Source: Bryobacterales bacterium
Lineage (GTDB): Bacteria > Acidobacteriota > Terriglobia > Bryobacterales > Bryobacteraceae
Assembly: GCA_003132865.1 (NCBI GenBank)
Contig: PKYZ01000694.1
Location: forward strand, 10,193 to 17,218
Length of the DNA: 7,026 nt
Direction: 5' to 3'
Part shown: positions 6,742 to 7,026 of the stretch, piece by piece
How positions within the stretch are numbered: position 1 is the first letter of the stretch
Layout of the letters: each line of letters starts with the position of its first letter
Made by a program: the position numbers and the translations under genes
The notes under the pieces: model-generated
Seen by the model: the letters and a program-made list of their open reading frames with translations, nothing else
What the model was told of the DNA's origin: nothing
Databases searched by the model: none

Positions 6742-7026
6742 GTGTACTGCGTTGATACTGATACTCGCTACGGCGTTACCGCTGCGCATCATTCGCAAAC
6801 GTAGAACGATTGTATGCTGTGCGTTTCATGGGCGCGCATAATGGTGTTGCTTAACTATGGCGGCAGTCGCGACTTGGTGACGCCACCGCCAAAAGAAGGA
6901 TCTCGTATAGAGCACAAACTGCATTCCCGCCGGCGGGATACAAGTTGTTGAACACCAAACCCGGCGCAACGTCTGCCCGTTTAATGCACATCGTAATGAG
7001 GTTTACACTGCTGTCCGGTTAGAAGT
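6742..7026. other. 285-base region without a recognisable gene
   Basis: Every frame that enters from the right edge on the minus strand is closed within about 46 bases, and no plus-strand frame has both a start codon and protein-like sequence running off the end. A short inverted repeat TGGCGG/CCGCCA (6858-6863 and 6886-6891) encloses the 8-base palindrome GTCGCGAC, and a GC-rich palindrome follows at 6925-6938. CATAAT (6837-6842) resembles a -10 box without a matching -35. No intrinsic terminator with a T-tract follows the glycosyltransferase gene. Confidence 0.5.
6925..6938 (+). repeat. 14-base perfect palindrome downstream of the glycosyltransferase
   Basis: TCCCGCCGGCGGGA is a perfect palindrome able to form a 5-base-pair hairpin with a CCGG loop, or to bind a dimeric regulator. 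The sequence after it (TACAAGTTGTTG) has no T-run, so it is not a typical intrinsic terminator. It lies 184 bases after the last stop codon and could belong to the control region of the next gene outside the window. Confidence 0.4.

Noticed and set aside
6911..7026. Open plus-strand frame running off the right edge as the start of another gene
   Set aside because: It has no ATG, GTG or TTG codon in frame after the stop at 6908-6910, and its translation matches no family I recognise.

Overview
The window is a stretch of bacterial chromosome with five genes, all on the + strand and closely packed (spacings: a 4-base overlap, then 59, 147 and 53 bases). No rRNA, tRNA, insertion sequence, integrase or CRISPR array was seen. 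The best guess for the source is an acidobacterium (Acidobacteriota, perhaps the Bryobacter/Solibacter group). This rests mainly on the C-terminus of the third gene, whose dockerin type I repeat (DINGDGLCNVVDVQRVI, ending CYTGP) resembles the dockerin tails that recur in secreted acidobacterial proteins. Moderate GC and the FCCH-like repeats fit but do not prove it.

Layout: (1) bases 1-411, the C-terminal part of a DUF362-family protein that begins outside the window; (2) 408-1751, a PaaK/CapK-like adenylate-forming enzyme, coupled to gene 1 through an ATGA stop/start overlap; (3) 1811-3784, a large secreted protein with a signal peptide, a long aromatic- and Asn-rich region of unknown fold, an FN3-like segment, FCCH-like repeats and a C-terminal dockerin; (4) 3932-5233, a polytopic membrane protein of the O-antigen ligase/polymerase (Wzy_C) superfamily; (5) 5287-6741, a polytopic GT-C (GT39/ArnT-like) glycosyltransferase. 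Bases 6742-7026 carry no recognisable gene.

Taken together this looks like part of a cell-surface glycan locus. GT-C enzymes transfer sugars from polyprenyl-phosphate carriers on the outer face of the inner membrane. Wzy/WaaL-type enzymes polymerise or transfer lipid-linked glycans on the same face. CapK/PaaK-like adenylate-forming enzymes are common in capsule and exopolysaccharide clusters, where their substrates are mostly unknown. The unusual member is the dockerin protein between the cytoplasmic enzyme pair and the membrane pair. No cohesin partner is present in the window, so its role (glycan-binding surface protein, substrate of the neighbouring glycan ligase, or unrelated passenger) is open. 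That gene is the strongest candidate for something undescribed.
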